A stretch of DNA of 64,000 nucleotides from Ktedonobacteria bacterium brp13 (GCA_015099395.1 AP024096.1:1240001-1304000), one strand, 5' to 3'. Shown: positions 15,888-24,323, numbered from the stretch's first letter. Translations and numbers: made by a program. Notes: generated from the sequence alone by a model not told the origin.

Positions 15888-16751
15888 ATGTCGTACAATC
15901 CTGATCAGGGTAATGCCCCTGAAGACCCTTCCATGCCGCCCAATGCTGGAGGCTATTCCTACCCACCGACGACAGACCCGGCTTATCAGTTGCCTGCGAA
16001 TCCTTATCCACCAACCGGAGATCCAGGCTATCCACCGCCCGTGAATCCCTATCCACCAGTAGGAGGCCCCGGCTATCCGCCTCCTGGTAATCCCTACCCA
16101 CCAGTAGGAGGCCCTGGCTACCCGCCGCCGTATCCCAATCAGCCGTATCCTGGCTACAACCCTCCGCTCCAATTTACGCCAAAACCTTTAAAGGAGACGT
16201 TGAAGCAGTTGCCGCGTCAATACTGGCGGGTCCTCTCGCATCCAGGGGCCACCACCTTTGCTGAAGAGCAGATGACTGCCAGCTGGGGTGCGATCTGGGT
16301 CCAGGTTATTGGCTATGCTATTATCATTACAATTCTTGCAGCTCTCTTTCGTCGGTCTACTGTGCCGGTATCGTTTGTTCTTGCGTTCGCGGGACCTTTT
16401 ATTGGTGCTGGTATCTTCTGGTTGATTGCCAAAGCCTTTCGTGGTCAGGGACACTTTTTGCAGTACATGTATTGTTATTTTTTGTATTCCGTGCCACTTG
16501 GTATTGTATTGAACCTTTTGATACCGATCCCTATCGTTGGAGCACTTCTGGCACTTATTATAGGGATCTATGAATTGGTGCTGTTGATTTTTATGACTGC
16601 GGGTGTCCACCGCATGTCGGGTGGCAAGGCAACGCTGGCCGTCCTCATCTTGCCGATTGGGCTGATCCTTCTTTCATGTATCATCAGCATCATCGCTTTA
16701 CCATTTTTAATGCATGCATTGCAGAACGCACAGAATATGCAGAGCTACTAG
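15888..16751 (+). CDS. Proline-rich Yip1-family membrane protein, type A (paralogue 1)
   Basis: A 287-residue protein. Residues 1-95 are cytosolic-type low-complexity sequence rich in Pro, Gly and Tyr (units such as NPYPPVGGPGYPPPG). The rest is a Yip1-like domain with about five membrane helices, opened by HPGATTFAEEQMTASWGAIW and containing the conserved AKAFRGQGHFLQYMYCY, and MSGGKATLAVLILP. Type A (with paralogue 3) lacks the extra loop of type B. The Yip1 fold is used in bacteria by uncharacterised membrane proteins; here no enzymatic motif is seen. It has its own leader and terminator, so each copy is probably transcribed separately. Confidence 0.75.
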   Translation: MSYNPDQGNAPEDPSMPPNAGGYSYPPTTDPAYQLPANPYPPTGDPGYPPPVNPYPPVGGPGYPPPGNPYPPVGGPGYPPPYPNQPYPGYNPPLQFTPKPLKETLKQLPRQYWRVLSHPGATTFAEEQMTASWGAIWVQVIGYAIIITILAALFRRSTVPVSFVLAFAGPFIGAGIFWLIAKAFRGQGHFLQYMYCYFLYSVPLGIVLNLLIPIPIVGALLALIIGIYELVLLIFMTAGVHRMSGGKATLAVLILPIGLILLSCIISIIALPFLMHALQNAQNMQSY

Positions 16752-16767
16752 CCTGAGCTACCCTGGC

Positions 16768-16807
16768 AAGAGCCATTCTCGCTATTGCTAGCGTGGGTGG
16801 CTTCTTT
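16768..16807 (+). terminator. Yip1 array terminator 1
   Basis: AAGAGCCA pairs with TGGCTTCTT around a loop that contains GCTAGC, followed by TTG. The same structure follows all four paralogues. Confidence 0.7.
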
Positions 16808-16909
16808 GTGTTTCAGCATATTTTTTGATTGTTCTTCGTATAGTCTAAGAGCATTTGAACAGACACCAGGTAATTGTTGGCGCACAGTTTCCAACAGTGT
16901 ATGCGCTAG

Positions 16910-17042
16910 AAAGAGGGCATAATTACTTTTATGCTTGCTTTTTTCTATCTATTTTATATTGATTTATTTATACGTCTGTATTATTGTGTGGAGGCATTTT
17001 CAATTATTTGTTGTTTGAACAAGAGAAAGAGAACATATTCGT
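16910..17042 (+). promoter_or_regulatory. Yip1-type leader, copy 2
   Basis: AAAGAGGGCATAATT, pyrimidine tract, TTTATATTGATTTATTTATACG and TTTGAACAAGAGAAAGAGA before the ATG, matching the leaders of the other paralogues. Confidence 0.5.
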
Positions 17043-18131
17043 ATGTCGTATGATCCTAATAATCAGGAGAATCCCCCTGAAGACCCTTCTACGCCGCCCA
17101 ATAGTGATGACCATCCAGCGGGAGACTCTGGCAACCCCGGTAACCCTGACTACCCACCCTTTGGTGGCCCTGGTTATCCACCGCCCGGCAATCCTGGTTA
17201 TCCGCCCTTTGGAGGCCCTGGCTATCCGCCGCCCGGCAATCCTGGTTATCCGCCCTTTGGAGGCCCCGGCTATCCACCGCCCGGCAATCCTGGTTACCCG
17301 CCCTTTGGAGGCCCTGGCTATCCACCGCCTGGCAATCCTGGTTACCCGCCCTTTGGAGGCCCCGGCTATCCACCTCCTGGCAATCCTGGGTACCCACCTC
17401 CGTATCCTGGCTACAATCCTCCGCCACAATTTACGCCCAGGCCTTTGGGCGAAACCTTGCAGCAGTTGCCGCGTCAATACTGGCGTGTCCTCTCGCATCC
17501 AGGGGCTGCCACCTTTGCTGAAGAGCAGGCATATGCTAGCTGGGGTGCTATCTGGGTGCAGCTTATTGGTTATACTCTTATATCAGCCATTTTTACATTT
17601 GTTTTTGAGGCATTTGTATTACCTACAACTTTTAGCGCATTTTTTAATGCCTTTAATGTTCCTGATCAGAACAATAGTCTACAACAAATGACAAGCTTCT
17701 ATCAGTCGATGGCTGTTGGAAATGTGTTTACAACATTGATTTCCAATGTTGTAGGGTCTTTCATTGTTGTAGGCATCTACTGGTTGATTGCCAAAGCTTT
17801 TCGTGGGCAGGGACCATTTTTGCAGTACATGTATTGTTACTTGCTGATCTTCACACCTCTTGGCATCATATCGTCCCTGCTGGCTTTCATTCCTATCGTT
17901 GGCTTTATCCTGTCATTCGCTCTGGGGATCTATGGAATAGTGCTGTTTATTATGATGACCATGGGCGTTCATCGTATGTCGGGTGGCAAGGCAACGCTGG
18001 CAGTCCTCATCTTGCCAATTGCACTGGCCATCCTCTCCTGTATCGCATTTGTCGGCTTATTTGCCATTATCTTAAGTGCAGCGCATAATATGCAGTACAT
18101 GCCGACCCCACAGTACACACCGACTTACTAG
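17043..18131 (+). CDS. Proline-rich Yip1-family membrane protein, type B (paralogue 2)
   Basis: A 362-residue protein. Residues 30-125 contain about five near-identical 16-residue units (PPFGGPGYPPPGNPGY). The Yip1-like domain starts at HPGAATFAEEQAYASWGAIW. Compared with type A it has an inserted extracytoplasmic-type segment (VLPTTFSAFFNAF ... NNSLQQMTSFYQSM) between the first and second membrane helices. The conserved cores AKAFRGQGPFLQYMYCY and MSGGKATLAVLILP are present. The GC-rich repeat creates long open frames on the opposite strand, which are artefacts. Function is unknown; the proline-rich tail may be a protein-binding tether. Confidence 0.75.
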   Translation: MSYDPNNQENPPEDPSTPPNSDDHPAGDSGNPGNPDYPPFGGPGYPPPGNPGYPPFGGPGYPPPGNPGYPPFGGPGYPPPGNPGYPPFGGPGYPPPGNPGYPPFGGPGYPPPGNPGYPPPYPGYNPPPQFTPRPLGETLQQLPRQYWRVLSHPGAATFAEEQAYASWGAIWVQLIGYTLISAIFTFVFEAFVLPTTFSAFFNAFNVPDQNNSLQQMTSFYQSMAVGNVFTTLISNVVGSFIVVGIYWLIAKAFRGQGPFLQYMYCYLLIFTPLGIISSLLAFIPIVGFILSFALGIYGIVLFIMMTMGVHRMSGGKATLAVLILPIALAILSCIAFVGLFAIILSAAHNMQYMPTPQYTPTY

Positions 18132-18146
18132 ATCCTCGCTAATCTG

Positions 18147-18188
18147 AAAGAAGCCATTCTCTCTAGCGCTAGCGCGGGTGGCTTCTTT
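18147..18188 (+). terminator. Yip1 array terminator 2
   Basis: A perfect 10-bp stem AAAGAAGCCA / TGGCTTCTTT with a GC-rich inner part (CTAGCGCTAG) and a trailing CTG. Confidence 0.8.
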
Positions 18189-18260
18189 CTGTGCTAGCTA
18201 TATCTTGCTCACTCGACAATTCTTATAGTCTGATAACACCATAGTGTATGTTTAGTAAAT

Positions 18261-18397
18261 AAAGAGGGTATAATCCCTTCTACCTTTGACTTTTTCTATT
18301 TGTTTTATATTGATCTATTTATACGTATATATATATATATATGTGAAAGCATTTTCAGTTATTTGTTGTTTGAACAAGAGAAAGAGAGCGTATTACT
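18261..18397 (+). promoter_or_regulatory. Yip1-type leader, copy 3
   Basis: AAAGAGGGTATAATCCC at the start, a (TA)8-like microsatellite at 18326-18342, then a segment from GCATTTTCAG to the ATG that is identical to leader 4. Confidence 0.5.
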
Positions 18398-19222
18398 ATG
18401 TCGTATGATCCTAATAACCCGGGGAACCCTCCTGAAGGCCCTTCAAATCCTCCCAATGGCGGTGGTTATCCAGCGGGAGATCCTGGCAACCCTGGTAATC
18501 CTGGCTATCCGCCGCCTGGGGGACCCGGCTACCCACCGCCCGGCAATCCTGGTTACCCGCCTTTTGGAGGCCCCGGCTACCCACCGCCTGGAGGCCCCGG
18601 CTATCCACCGCCGTATCCTGGCTACAATCCTCCACCGCTACGGGTTGTGCCAAAGTCTTTAGGGGAGATCTTGAGTCTGTTGCCGCGTCAATACTGGCGT
18701 GTTCTCTCGCATCCAGGGACGACCACCTTTGCTGAAGAGCAGGTGACTGCCAGTTGGAGTGCTATCTGGGTACAGGTTATTAGTTATGGTATTATCGCTA
18801 TAATTCTTGCAGTTCTCCTTCGTCGGCCTATTGTGCCGATATCGTTTGTTCTTGCGTTCGCGGGACTTTTCATTTTTGCTGGTATCTTCTGGTTGATTGC
18901 CAAAGCTTTTCGTGGACAGGGACACTTTTTGCAGTACATGTATTGTTATTTGCTGTTTTTCGTGCCACTTGGTATTATAATGAACCTTTTGACACCGATT
19001 CCTGTCGTTGGAGTACTTCTGACATTTGTTGTGGCGATCTATGTACTGGTCCTGTTGATCTTTATGACCGCTGGTGTCCACCGCATGTCGGGTGGCAAGG
19101 CAACGCTAGCCGTCCTCATCTTGCCAGTTGGGCTGGCCCTTCTCATATGCATCATAATTGCTATCGCTTTCCCATTTTTAATGCATACAATGCAGAACGT
19201 ACAGAATGTGCCGATCAACTAA
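18398..19222 (+). CDS. Proline-rich Yip1-family membrane protein, type A (paralogue 3)
   Basis: A 274-residue type A paralogue: short proline-rich head (about 75 residues, two to three PPPGNPGYPPFGGPG-like units), then the Yip1-like domain with TASWSAIWVQVISYGIIA, the RRPIVPISFVLAFAGLF helix shared with paralogue 1, AKAFRGQGHFLQYMYCY and MSGGKATLAVLILP. The first ~120 coding bases are identical to those of paralogue 4, although the membrane part is of the other type, which points to gene conversion or a recent 5'-end exchange. Confidence 0.75.
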   Translation: MSYDPNNPGNPPEGPSNPPNGGGYPAGDPGNPGNPGYPPPGGPGYPPPGNPGYPPFGGPGYPPPGGPGYPPPYPGYNPPPLRVVPKSLGEILSLLPRQYWRVLSHPGTTTFAEEQVTASWSAIWVQVISYGIIAIILAVLLRRPIVPISFVLAFAGLFIFAGIFWLIAKAFRGQGHFLQYMYCYLLFFVPLGIIMNLLTPIPVVGVLLTFVVAIYVLVLLIFMTAGVHRMSGGKATLAVLILPVGLALLICIIIAIAFPFLMHTMQNVQNVPIN

Positions 19223-19237
19223 TCTGTGCAAACCTGG

Positions 19238-19279
19238 AAAGGAGCTATTCTCGCTAGCAATAGCGCGGGTGGCTTCTTT
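19238..19279 (+). terminator. Yip1 array terminator 3
   Basis: AAAGGAGCTA with TGGCTTCTTT around a GCTAGCAATAGC-type inner hairpin. Weaker pairing than terminators 2 and 4. Confidence 0.6.
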
Positions 19280-19382
19280 GTGTACCAGCCATATTTTGGG
19301 ATTGTCATTCGTATAGTCTGAGGATATTTGAACAGAAAGCTGGTAATTATTGAAGGACTGCTTCCAACCGCGCATAAGTTAG

Positions 19383-19515
19383 AAAGAGGGCATAATTCCT
19401 TCTATCCTTGCTTTTTTTCTATACGTTTTATATTGTTATATTTATGCGTCTATATATTGTGTGAAGGCATTTTCAGTTATTTGTTGTTTGAACAAGAGAA
19501 AGAGAGCGTATTACT
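19383..19515 (+). promoter_or_regulatory. Yip1-type leader, copy 4
   Basis: AAAGAGGGCATAATTCC, pyrimidine tract, then the same 49 bases before the ATG as in leader 3. Confidence 0.5.
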
Positions 19516-20562
19516 ATGTCGTATGATCCTAATAACCCGGGGAACCCTCCTGAAGGCCCTTCAAATCCTCCCAATGGCGGTGGTTATCCAGCGGGAGATC
19601 CTGGCAACCCTGGTAATCCTGGCTATCCGCCGCCTGGAGGTCCCGGCTATCCACCGCCCGGTAATCCTGGTTACCCGCCAGCAGGAGGTCCCGGCTACCC
19701 ACCGCCCGGCAACCCTGGTTACCCGCCTTTTGGAGGCCCCGACTATCCACCGCCTGGTAACCCTGGTTACCCGCCAGCAGGAGGTCCCGGCTACCCGCCT
19801 GGAGGCGGCCCTGGCTACCCGCCTCCAGGCGGCCCTGGCTATCCACCTCCGTATCCTGGCTACAACCCACCGCCACAATTTACGCCAAAGTCTTTGGGGG
19901 AAACCTTGCAGCAGTTGCCGCGTCAATACTGGCGTGTCCTCTCGCATCCAGGGGCGACCACCTTTGCTGAAGAGCAGGCATATGCCAGCTGGGGTGCTGT
20001 CTGGGTCCAGCTGATTGGTTATGCTCTTATAGTCTCCATTTTTACATTTGTTTTTGAGGCATTTGTATTGCCTACATTTTTGAATGGACTTTTTGGCGCT
20101 TTGCAGACTTCTGGTCAGAACATTAATCTGCAGCAAATAACAAGTGCGTTTCAGGCGGTAGCTGTTGGGGCTGCGTTTGCAACGTTGATTTTCACTGTTG
20201 TAGGGTTTTTCATTGGTACAGGTATCTACTGGTTGATAGCCAAAGCCTTTCGTGGACAGGGACCATTTTTGCAGTACATGTATTGCTACTTGCTGTTCTA
20301 CATCCCTCTTGGCATCATAACCTACCTGCTGTTTCTCATCCCTGGCGTTGGCATTATTCTGTCATTCGCTCTGGGGATCTATGAAATAGTGCTGTTGATT
20401 TTTATGACCATGGGCGTCCATCGTATGTCGGGTGGTAAGGCAACGTTGGCCGTACTCATCTTGCCAATTGCGCTGATCATTCTTTCATGTATCGGATATG
20501 CTGCCTTATTCGCTATTATCTTAAATGCAGCGCATAACTTACAGAGCACGCCGAGCTACTAG
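19516..20562 (+). CDS. Proline-rich Yip1-family membrane protein, type B (paralogue 4)
   Basis: A 348-residue type B paralogue. The head has about six GPGYPPPGNPGYPP(A/F) units, more varied than in paralogue 2 and ending in GGGPGYPPPGGPGYPPP. The membrane part has the type B insert (VLPTFLNGLFGAL ... NINLQQITSAFQAV), then AKAFRGQGPFLQYMYCY and MSGGKATLAVLILP. It closes the array. No catalytic motif is visible; localisation in the cytoplasmic membrane follows from five or six hydrophobic segments. Confidence 0.75.
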   Translation: MSYDPNNPGNPPEGPSNPPNGGGYPAGDPGNPGNPGYPPPGGPGYPPPGNPGYPPAGGPGYPPPGNPGYPPFGGPDYPPPGNPGYPPAGGPGYPPGGGPGYPPPGGPGYPPPYPGYNPPPQFTPKSLGETLQQLPRQYWRVLSHPGATTFAEEQAYASWGAVWVQLIGYALIVSIFTFVFEAFVLPTFLNGLFGALQTSGQNINLQQITSAFQAVAVGAAFATLIFTVVGFFIGTGIYWLIAKAFRGQGPFLQYMYCYLLFYIPLGIITYLLFLIPGVGIILSFALGIYEIVLLIFMTMGVHRMSGGKATLAVLILPIALIILSCIGYAALFAIILNAAHNLQSTPSY

Positions 20563-20577
20563 CCTGTGTAGATCTCG

Positions 20578-20620
20578 AAGGAGCCATTCTCGCTAGCGCC
20601 AGCGTGGGTGGCTTCTTTTT
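20578..20620 (+). terminator. Yip1 array terminator 4
   Basis: AAGGAGCCA pairs with TGGCTTCTT, followed by TTT. The inner part is CTAGCGCCAG. Confidence 0.75.
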
Positions 20621-20722
20621 GTATGCTGTGGGGATGAATATGATAGGTAGTTTGTGTTGTTATAGTGAAGAGAAGAATAAATAAGAATGTTTGTATGTAC
20701 ATAGATATAAAGGATATAGGTT

Positions 20723-21775
20723 ATGGCGCTTCCACTTTCGATATTAGACCTTTCCCCCATTGATGCAGGTTCGAGTAGCGGCCAGGCATTGCACAACACT
20801 ATCAAATTGGCGCAGCGTGCTGATGCCTTGGGCTATACTCGTTATTGGCTATCAGAGCATCACAATACAAGCATGACCGCCAGCCCTGTGCCTGAGATCA
20901 TGATTGCGCATGTTGCCCAGGCTACTGAGCGTATCCATGTCGGGTCGGGCGGCGTTATGCTCCCTAACCATTCTCCGCTCAAGGTCGCTGAAGGATTCAG
21001 GGTGCTAGAGGCGTTGCATCCAGGGCGTATCGATCTGGGCATTGGTCGCGCACCAGGGACTGATCCCAGGACTGCCCTGGCGCTACGGCGTTCGCGTGAG
21101 GCGTTGAATGCTGATGATTTCCCTGAGCAGTTGGCTGAATTATTAGCCTTTGCGCAGGAAGAGGAGTTTCCGGTTGGGCATCCTTTTCGGACCGTTAAAG
21201 CGACTCCTATGGATGTGCAGTTGCCTCCCATCTGGTTGTTAGGTTCAAGTGATTTTAGTGCTCAGGCCGCCGCTGCCTTAGGGCTTGGCTTCTCATTTGC
21301 ACACCACATCAACCCTGAGTTTGCTGTGCCTGCGATTCGCGTGTATCGCGAGAACTTCCAACCATCGCAGCGTTTATCTGCTCCACATGTTATTCTGACG
21401 ACGGGTGTGATCTGTGCGGACACCGATGAAGAGGTAGAAGGATTGTCCCAGGCGATGGCTCTGACCTTCTTACGTCTACGCACCGGGCGTGCTGCCAAGA
21501 TTGCGAGCCCTGAAGAGGCCCGCGCATACCAGTATAATGCCATGGAGCGCGGTATGCTCGATGAGGCACGCCGCCGCCAGATTGCCGGTAGACCCGAGGT
21601 TGTCAAAGAAAAGTTACTTGCACTCGTGGAGCAGACCGGTGCTGATGAGTTGATGATCTCTGCCATGATGTATGGCTTTGAGAATCGAGTCAGGATGATA
21701 GAACTATTAGCCACTGCATTTGATCTACCAGACGCAACCTCCGGCCCTGCGCAGCAGATAACTGCGCAGGTATAA
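20723..21775 (+). CDS. LLM-class flavin-dependent oxidoreductase
   Basis: A 350-residue luciferase-like protein of the YhbW/MsnO8-like subgroup, shown by the start LPLSILDLSPIDAGSS, the ADALGYTRYWLSEHHN segment, GGVMLPNHSPLKVAEGFRVL, HPGRIDLGIGRAPGTDP and the late IAGRPEVVKEKL. This subgroup uses FMN rather than F420. AAAGGA lies eight bases before the ATG. It follows the Yip1 array by 160 bp with its own start region, and converges with the GH18-like gene. Substrate unknown. Confidence 0.88.
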   Translation: MALPLSILDLSPIDAGSSSGQALHNTIKLAQRADALGYTRYWLSEHHNTSMTASPVPEIMIAHVAQATERIHVGSGGVMLPNHSPLKVAEGFRVLEALHPGRIDLGIGRAPGTDPRTALALRRSREALNADDFPEQLAELLAFAQEEEFPVGHPFRTVKATPMDVQLPPIWLLGSSDFSAQAAAALGLGFSFAHHINPEFAVPAIRVYRENFQPSQRLSAPHVILTTGVICADTDEEVEGLSQAMALTFLRLRTGRAAKIASPEEARAYQYNAMERGMLDEARRRQIAGRPEVVKEKLLALVEQTGADELMISAMMYGFENRVRMIELLATAFDLPDATSGPAQQITAQV

Positions 21776-21789
21776 CTTTCCGTGTTATA

Positions 21790-22911
21790 TCACGACTGCC
21801 GGAGCGGAAGCATGGGGACCGGAATGGCATAGGTCTTGCCGCCCACACCTACTCCCCCTGCACACGTATTCGGAGGGATGGTACAGGTACCCCGCGTTGA
21901 AGGACACTCAGCAGCCCAGAACATATAGCCTAGCATCCCGTTTGTAGTCCCCGCCCCGTTGGGTGCCACTGACTGCACATAGCCGCCGGTCGTATTGGTG
22001 AGTGACCCACTGAACTGTAAACATTCCGGCGGGAGACTCCCCCCTTGCGTGTTGCTAATATACAGACTTCCCGTAAGTTTGGCCGGTGCGAGAGGGGGAA
22101 TGGGAGGGCTATACTGAGTCTTGCCATCAATATGTTCTTGCCAATTGGCCTCTGCACTGGTAGCACTCGATGGCTGCTTGCTCGGCACCATGGCATTGGC
22201 ATAATCAAGCACCGGCCTGGTGGTGGTGAGCCAGTCCGTGGTCGCCTTGGTCGCCAACGGTATCAGCCACCGATCTCCCGCCGCCAGATCAATGGTCAAT
22301 CGTGCTGCCGGGTTGTTGCCTGTCGCATCGTAGGGCTCTTGGGAGCGATAGGCGTCGATGAACGCTTGCAGCCCCGTCAAATTAGGTGAGCTTGCGTTTT
22401 CATAGTCGATCTCGATGCCTACTCCTAGTTGCTGAGCTACTGCCGCCGCGTTGAGTCCTAACTGGGTAGGATTGGTTGCAAGCGCCTGATCCCAATCACT
22501 GGCATAGGTAATGCCCCCGATGGAGAGCATGACCCGGACATGATGGCTCGTAAAGTAGTTCACAATGTCTGATGTCATGCCAATGGGAACACCCTGCGAG
22601 GTCTGAGCATCAGTGGTCTTATTGAGCAGCTTAAGCGGTTGGACGAAACTCAGGACTACCAGGTTTACGGAGGGTACGCCATCTCCTCGATCGATCAGCC
22701 AGTGGTTCTTGCTGTCGAACTCAGCTACACTCCGTACGGTGCCCCACGTACAAGCGTCGTTGCTACATTGCCAGGCACCATAGACCGAGATAGGAGTGGT
22801 AGTGGCGTTCATTGTGCCTGCCGCTGCTTTGGTGAAGGGGACATGGACGAAGAGCAGCAGCAGCATCGCGCAGATACTGAGTACACTGATACCTGTCTTC
22901 TTAATTGTCAT
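21790..22911 (-). CDS. Secreted GH18 (chitinase-like) protein
   Basis: A 373-residue exported protein with signal peptide MTIKKTGISVLSICAMLLLL and cleavage near AAAG. The glycoside hydrolase 18 pattern is seen in VMLSIGGITYASDW (strand 3) and GVGIEIDYEN (strand 4). The catalytic motif DGxDxDxE is altered: the glutamate donor is present but the two upstream aspartates read Val and Glu. A C-terminal CPSTRGTCTIPPNTC region has paired cysteines. The start was set at the ATG at 22911, with AAAGGA seven bases upstream, rather than 22935. Either a divergent chitin/peptidoglycan-active enzyme or a carbohydrate-binding pseudoenzyme. Confidence 0.72.
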   Translation of the reverse strand: MTIKKTGISVLSICAMLLLLFVHVPFTKAAAGTMNATTTPISVYGAWQCSNDACTWGTVRSVAEFDSKNHWLIDRGDGVPSVNLVVLSFVQPLKLLNKTTDAQTSQGVPIGMTSDIVNYFTSHHVRVMLSIGGITYASDWDQALATNPTQLGLNAAAVAQQLGVGIEIDYENASSPNLTGLQAFIDAYRSQEPYDATGNNPAARLTIDLAAGDRWLIPLATKATTDWLTTTRPVLDYANAMVPSKQPSSATSAEANWQEHIDGKTQYSPPIPPLAPAKLTGSLYISNTQGGSLPPECLQFSGSLTNTTGGYVQSVAPNGAGTTNGMLGYMFWAAECPSTRGTCTIPPNTCAGGVGVGGKTYAIPVPMLPLRQS

Positions 22912-23104
22912 CAGAAATCCTTTCTGGATACCCACCAGCCTTCATGTGGTGGGAGGAAAGAACGTCGTCCGTAGACGCACAGTGTTCAAGGTGTGTCCCT
23001 TTGCGGGGGAAGAACAGAAGTGCGGTCTGTCCTTCGTTGCCAGAGATGGCTGGCACCCTCGCTTACGACAAATAGATACCTTACGGGCACAGGGAAAATA
23101 AGCA

Positions 23105-23130
23105 GGATATCCTTATATATAAGGATATCC
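23105..23130. promoter_or_regulatory. 26-base perfect palindrome
   Basis: GGATATCC and its partner flank TTATATATAA, giving a fully self-complementary 26-mer. It lies midway in the divergent region, so it could be an operator, a cruciform-forming site, or a terminator for a lost gene. Confidence 0.5.
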
Positions 23131-23227
23131 GCTCATGGTTAATATGTCAAGATGTATAGACCAGTATATCGCTCAGAGAAGCGATCCTTGACAACCTTTA
23201 CCCCTCTAACATACACTTACCCCAGGT

Positions 23228-23252
23228 GGTTGTAATAAACATCGTTATAACC
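23228..23252 (+). promoter_or_regulatory. Candidate Rrf2 operator
   Basis: GGTTGTAA and TTATAACC form a dyad with one mismatch and a 9-base spacer, 47 bp before the Rrf2 start. Autoregulation through such a dyad is usual for this family; this is inference. Confidence 0.4.
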
Positions 23253-23298
23253 ATGGAAGCAGATGCTATTTCTCGCGAGAGGAGACAAGAAAAAGGCG

Positions 23299-23754
23299 AT
23301 GAGTGCCAATAGTCGTTTAACATTAGCTGTCCACACGCTTACCTGGCTGACACGGTATAGAGACCAATACGAGTTCGCTACTTCTGAACGTATTGCTGAA
23401 AGTGTGAATACAAACCCGGTAACCCTGCGCGGACTGCTTGGTATGATGGAGAAGCATCATCTGGTCAATGTCCAGCATGGCAGCAACGCTGGCTGGCAGA
23501 TCGCACACGAACCAGAGGAGATCACGCTCCTTGATGTCTATCGTGCAGTGAAGCCAGATACGCTTTTTGCGCTGCATCACACACAGCCGAATCAGCAGTG
23601 TGTCATTGGTTGTGGCATTGGCACAACATTGGAGCATGTGTATGCGAATGCCCAGGACGCACTAAACCAGGAATTGGCACGTACAACTATCGCCGACATC
23701 TTGCGCGAGACCCTCGCGTCTGCAGCTGTTCTCCAGCGGGCCAGCGCTAACTGA
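23299..23754 (+). CDS. Rrf2-family transcriptional regulator
   Basis: A 151-residue winged-helix regulator of the Rrf2 family: MSANSRLTLAVHTLTWL, the recognition helix region SERIAESVNTNPVTLRGLLG, the wing, and DVYRAVKPDTLFALHH. Cysteines in QQCVIGCGIG are two, not the three of Fe-S members such as IscR or NsrR, so it is probably the cluster-free YwnA-like type. The ATG at 23299 was preferred over 23263 because family proteins begin here. It sits divergent from the GH18-like gene and beside the repeat cluster. Confidence 0.85.
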   Translation: MSANSRLTLAVHTLTWLTRYRDQYEFATSERIAESVNTNPVTLRGLLGMMEKHHLVNVQHGSNAGWQIAHEPEEITLLDVYRAVKPDTLFALHHTQPNQQCVIGCGIGTTLEHVYANAQDALNQELARTTIADILRETLASAAVLQRASAN

Positions 23755-23999
23755 GAAGAACAGCTGCCCTGCAAATAGGCAGTCTTCTCTGTACCTCTCA
23801 AAACCCCTGAGCTATTATAGTGCCCACCATTGCAGCAAATCTCACAAAAACCTGCCATCCCCTCGGCGAGGAAGACAGATTTTACTGACATTACTGCCTC
23901 TCTTGGTATAGCCACAGTAATCGGCGAAATTGGGAAAAGAAAAACGACATAAATACTCTTCAAAGCAGATAATGTCGCTAATGCCCCCATCTTTGAGGC

Positions 24000-24116
24000 T
24001 CACCGGGGTAGGTTTTTGGTGGGATATGTAATGAAACCCCATCTCAGGCCGATGGAGACAGATGGGACACCATGACGAATGTATCACTTTGGTTGTCAAT
24101 AATGTTTACTATTGCC
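24000..24116 (-). repeat. 105-bp module associated with the foldback elements, copy 1
   Basis: Begins GGCTCACCGGGGTAGG and runs through CCCATCTCAGGCCGATGGAG to TTGCCTGTAAAGATGCT. Near-identical sequence occurs at 24324-24450 and, inverted, at 60230-60371. Confidence 0.75.
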
Positions 24117-24136
24117 TGTAAAGATGCTAAAAAACC

Positions 24137-24322
24137 TTGTCCCCCTCTTTGAGGGGGGAGATAGCTTTAGCTATCGGGGGGAGCTATCCTTCACTTATGC
24201 TGCCCACTATCATTCTACTCTAAATAGTACTTTAGTCTCTATAGCCTATAATCGAGGAGTATCGGATATTGCGAGCATTCTACTCCCTCCTGCCGCTATC
24301 GCAGCTGTCCCCCCTCAAAGAG
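24137..24322. mobile_element. Foldback/MITE-like element a
   Basis: Left end TTGTCCCCCTCTTTGAGGGG followed by the hairpin GATAGCTTTAGCTATC and CGGGGGGAG; right end is a diverged inverted copy ending CCCCCCTCAAAGAGG. No coding capacity. Confidence 0.7.
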
Positions 24323-24323
24323 G

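Larger units (their letters stand above)
22912..23298. other. Divergent regulatory region between GH18-like and Rrf2 genes
   Basis: No gene seen. It contains a 26-base perfect palindrome (23105-23130) and a dyad next to the Rrf2 start (23228-23252), listed separately, and a TTGACA-like word at 23189. Confidence 0.5.

Noticed and set aside
15886..19880. Long antisense open frames over the proline-rich Yip1 heads
   Set aside because: They arise because GC-rich Pro/Gly codon repeats lack stops on the other strand; products are repetitive Arg/Trp or Gln/Asp runs without ribosome binding sites.
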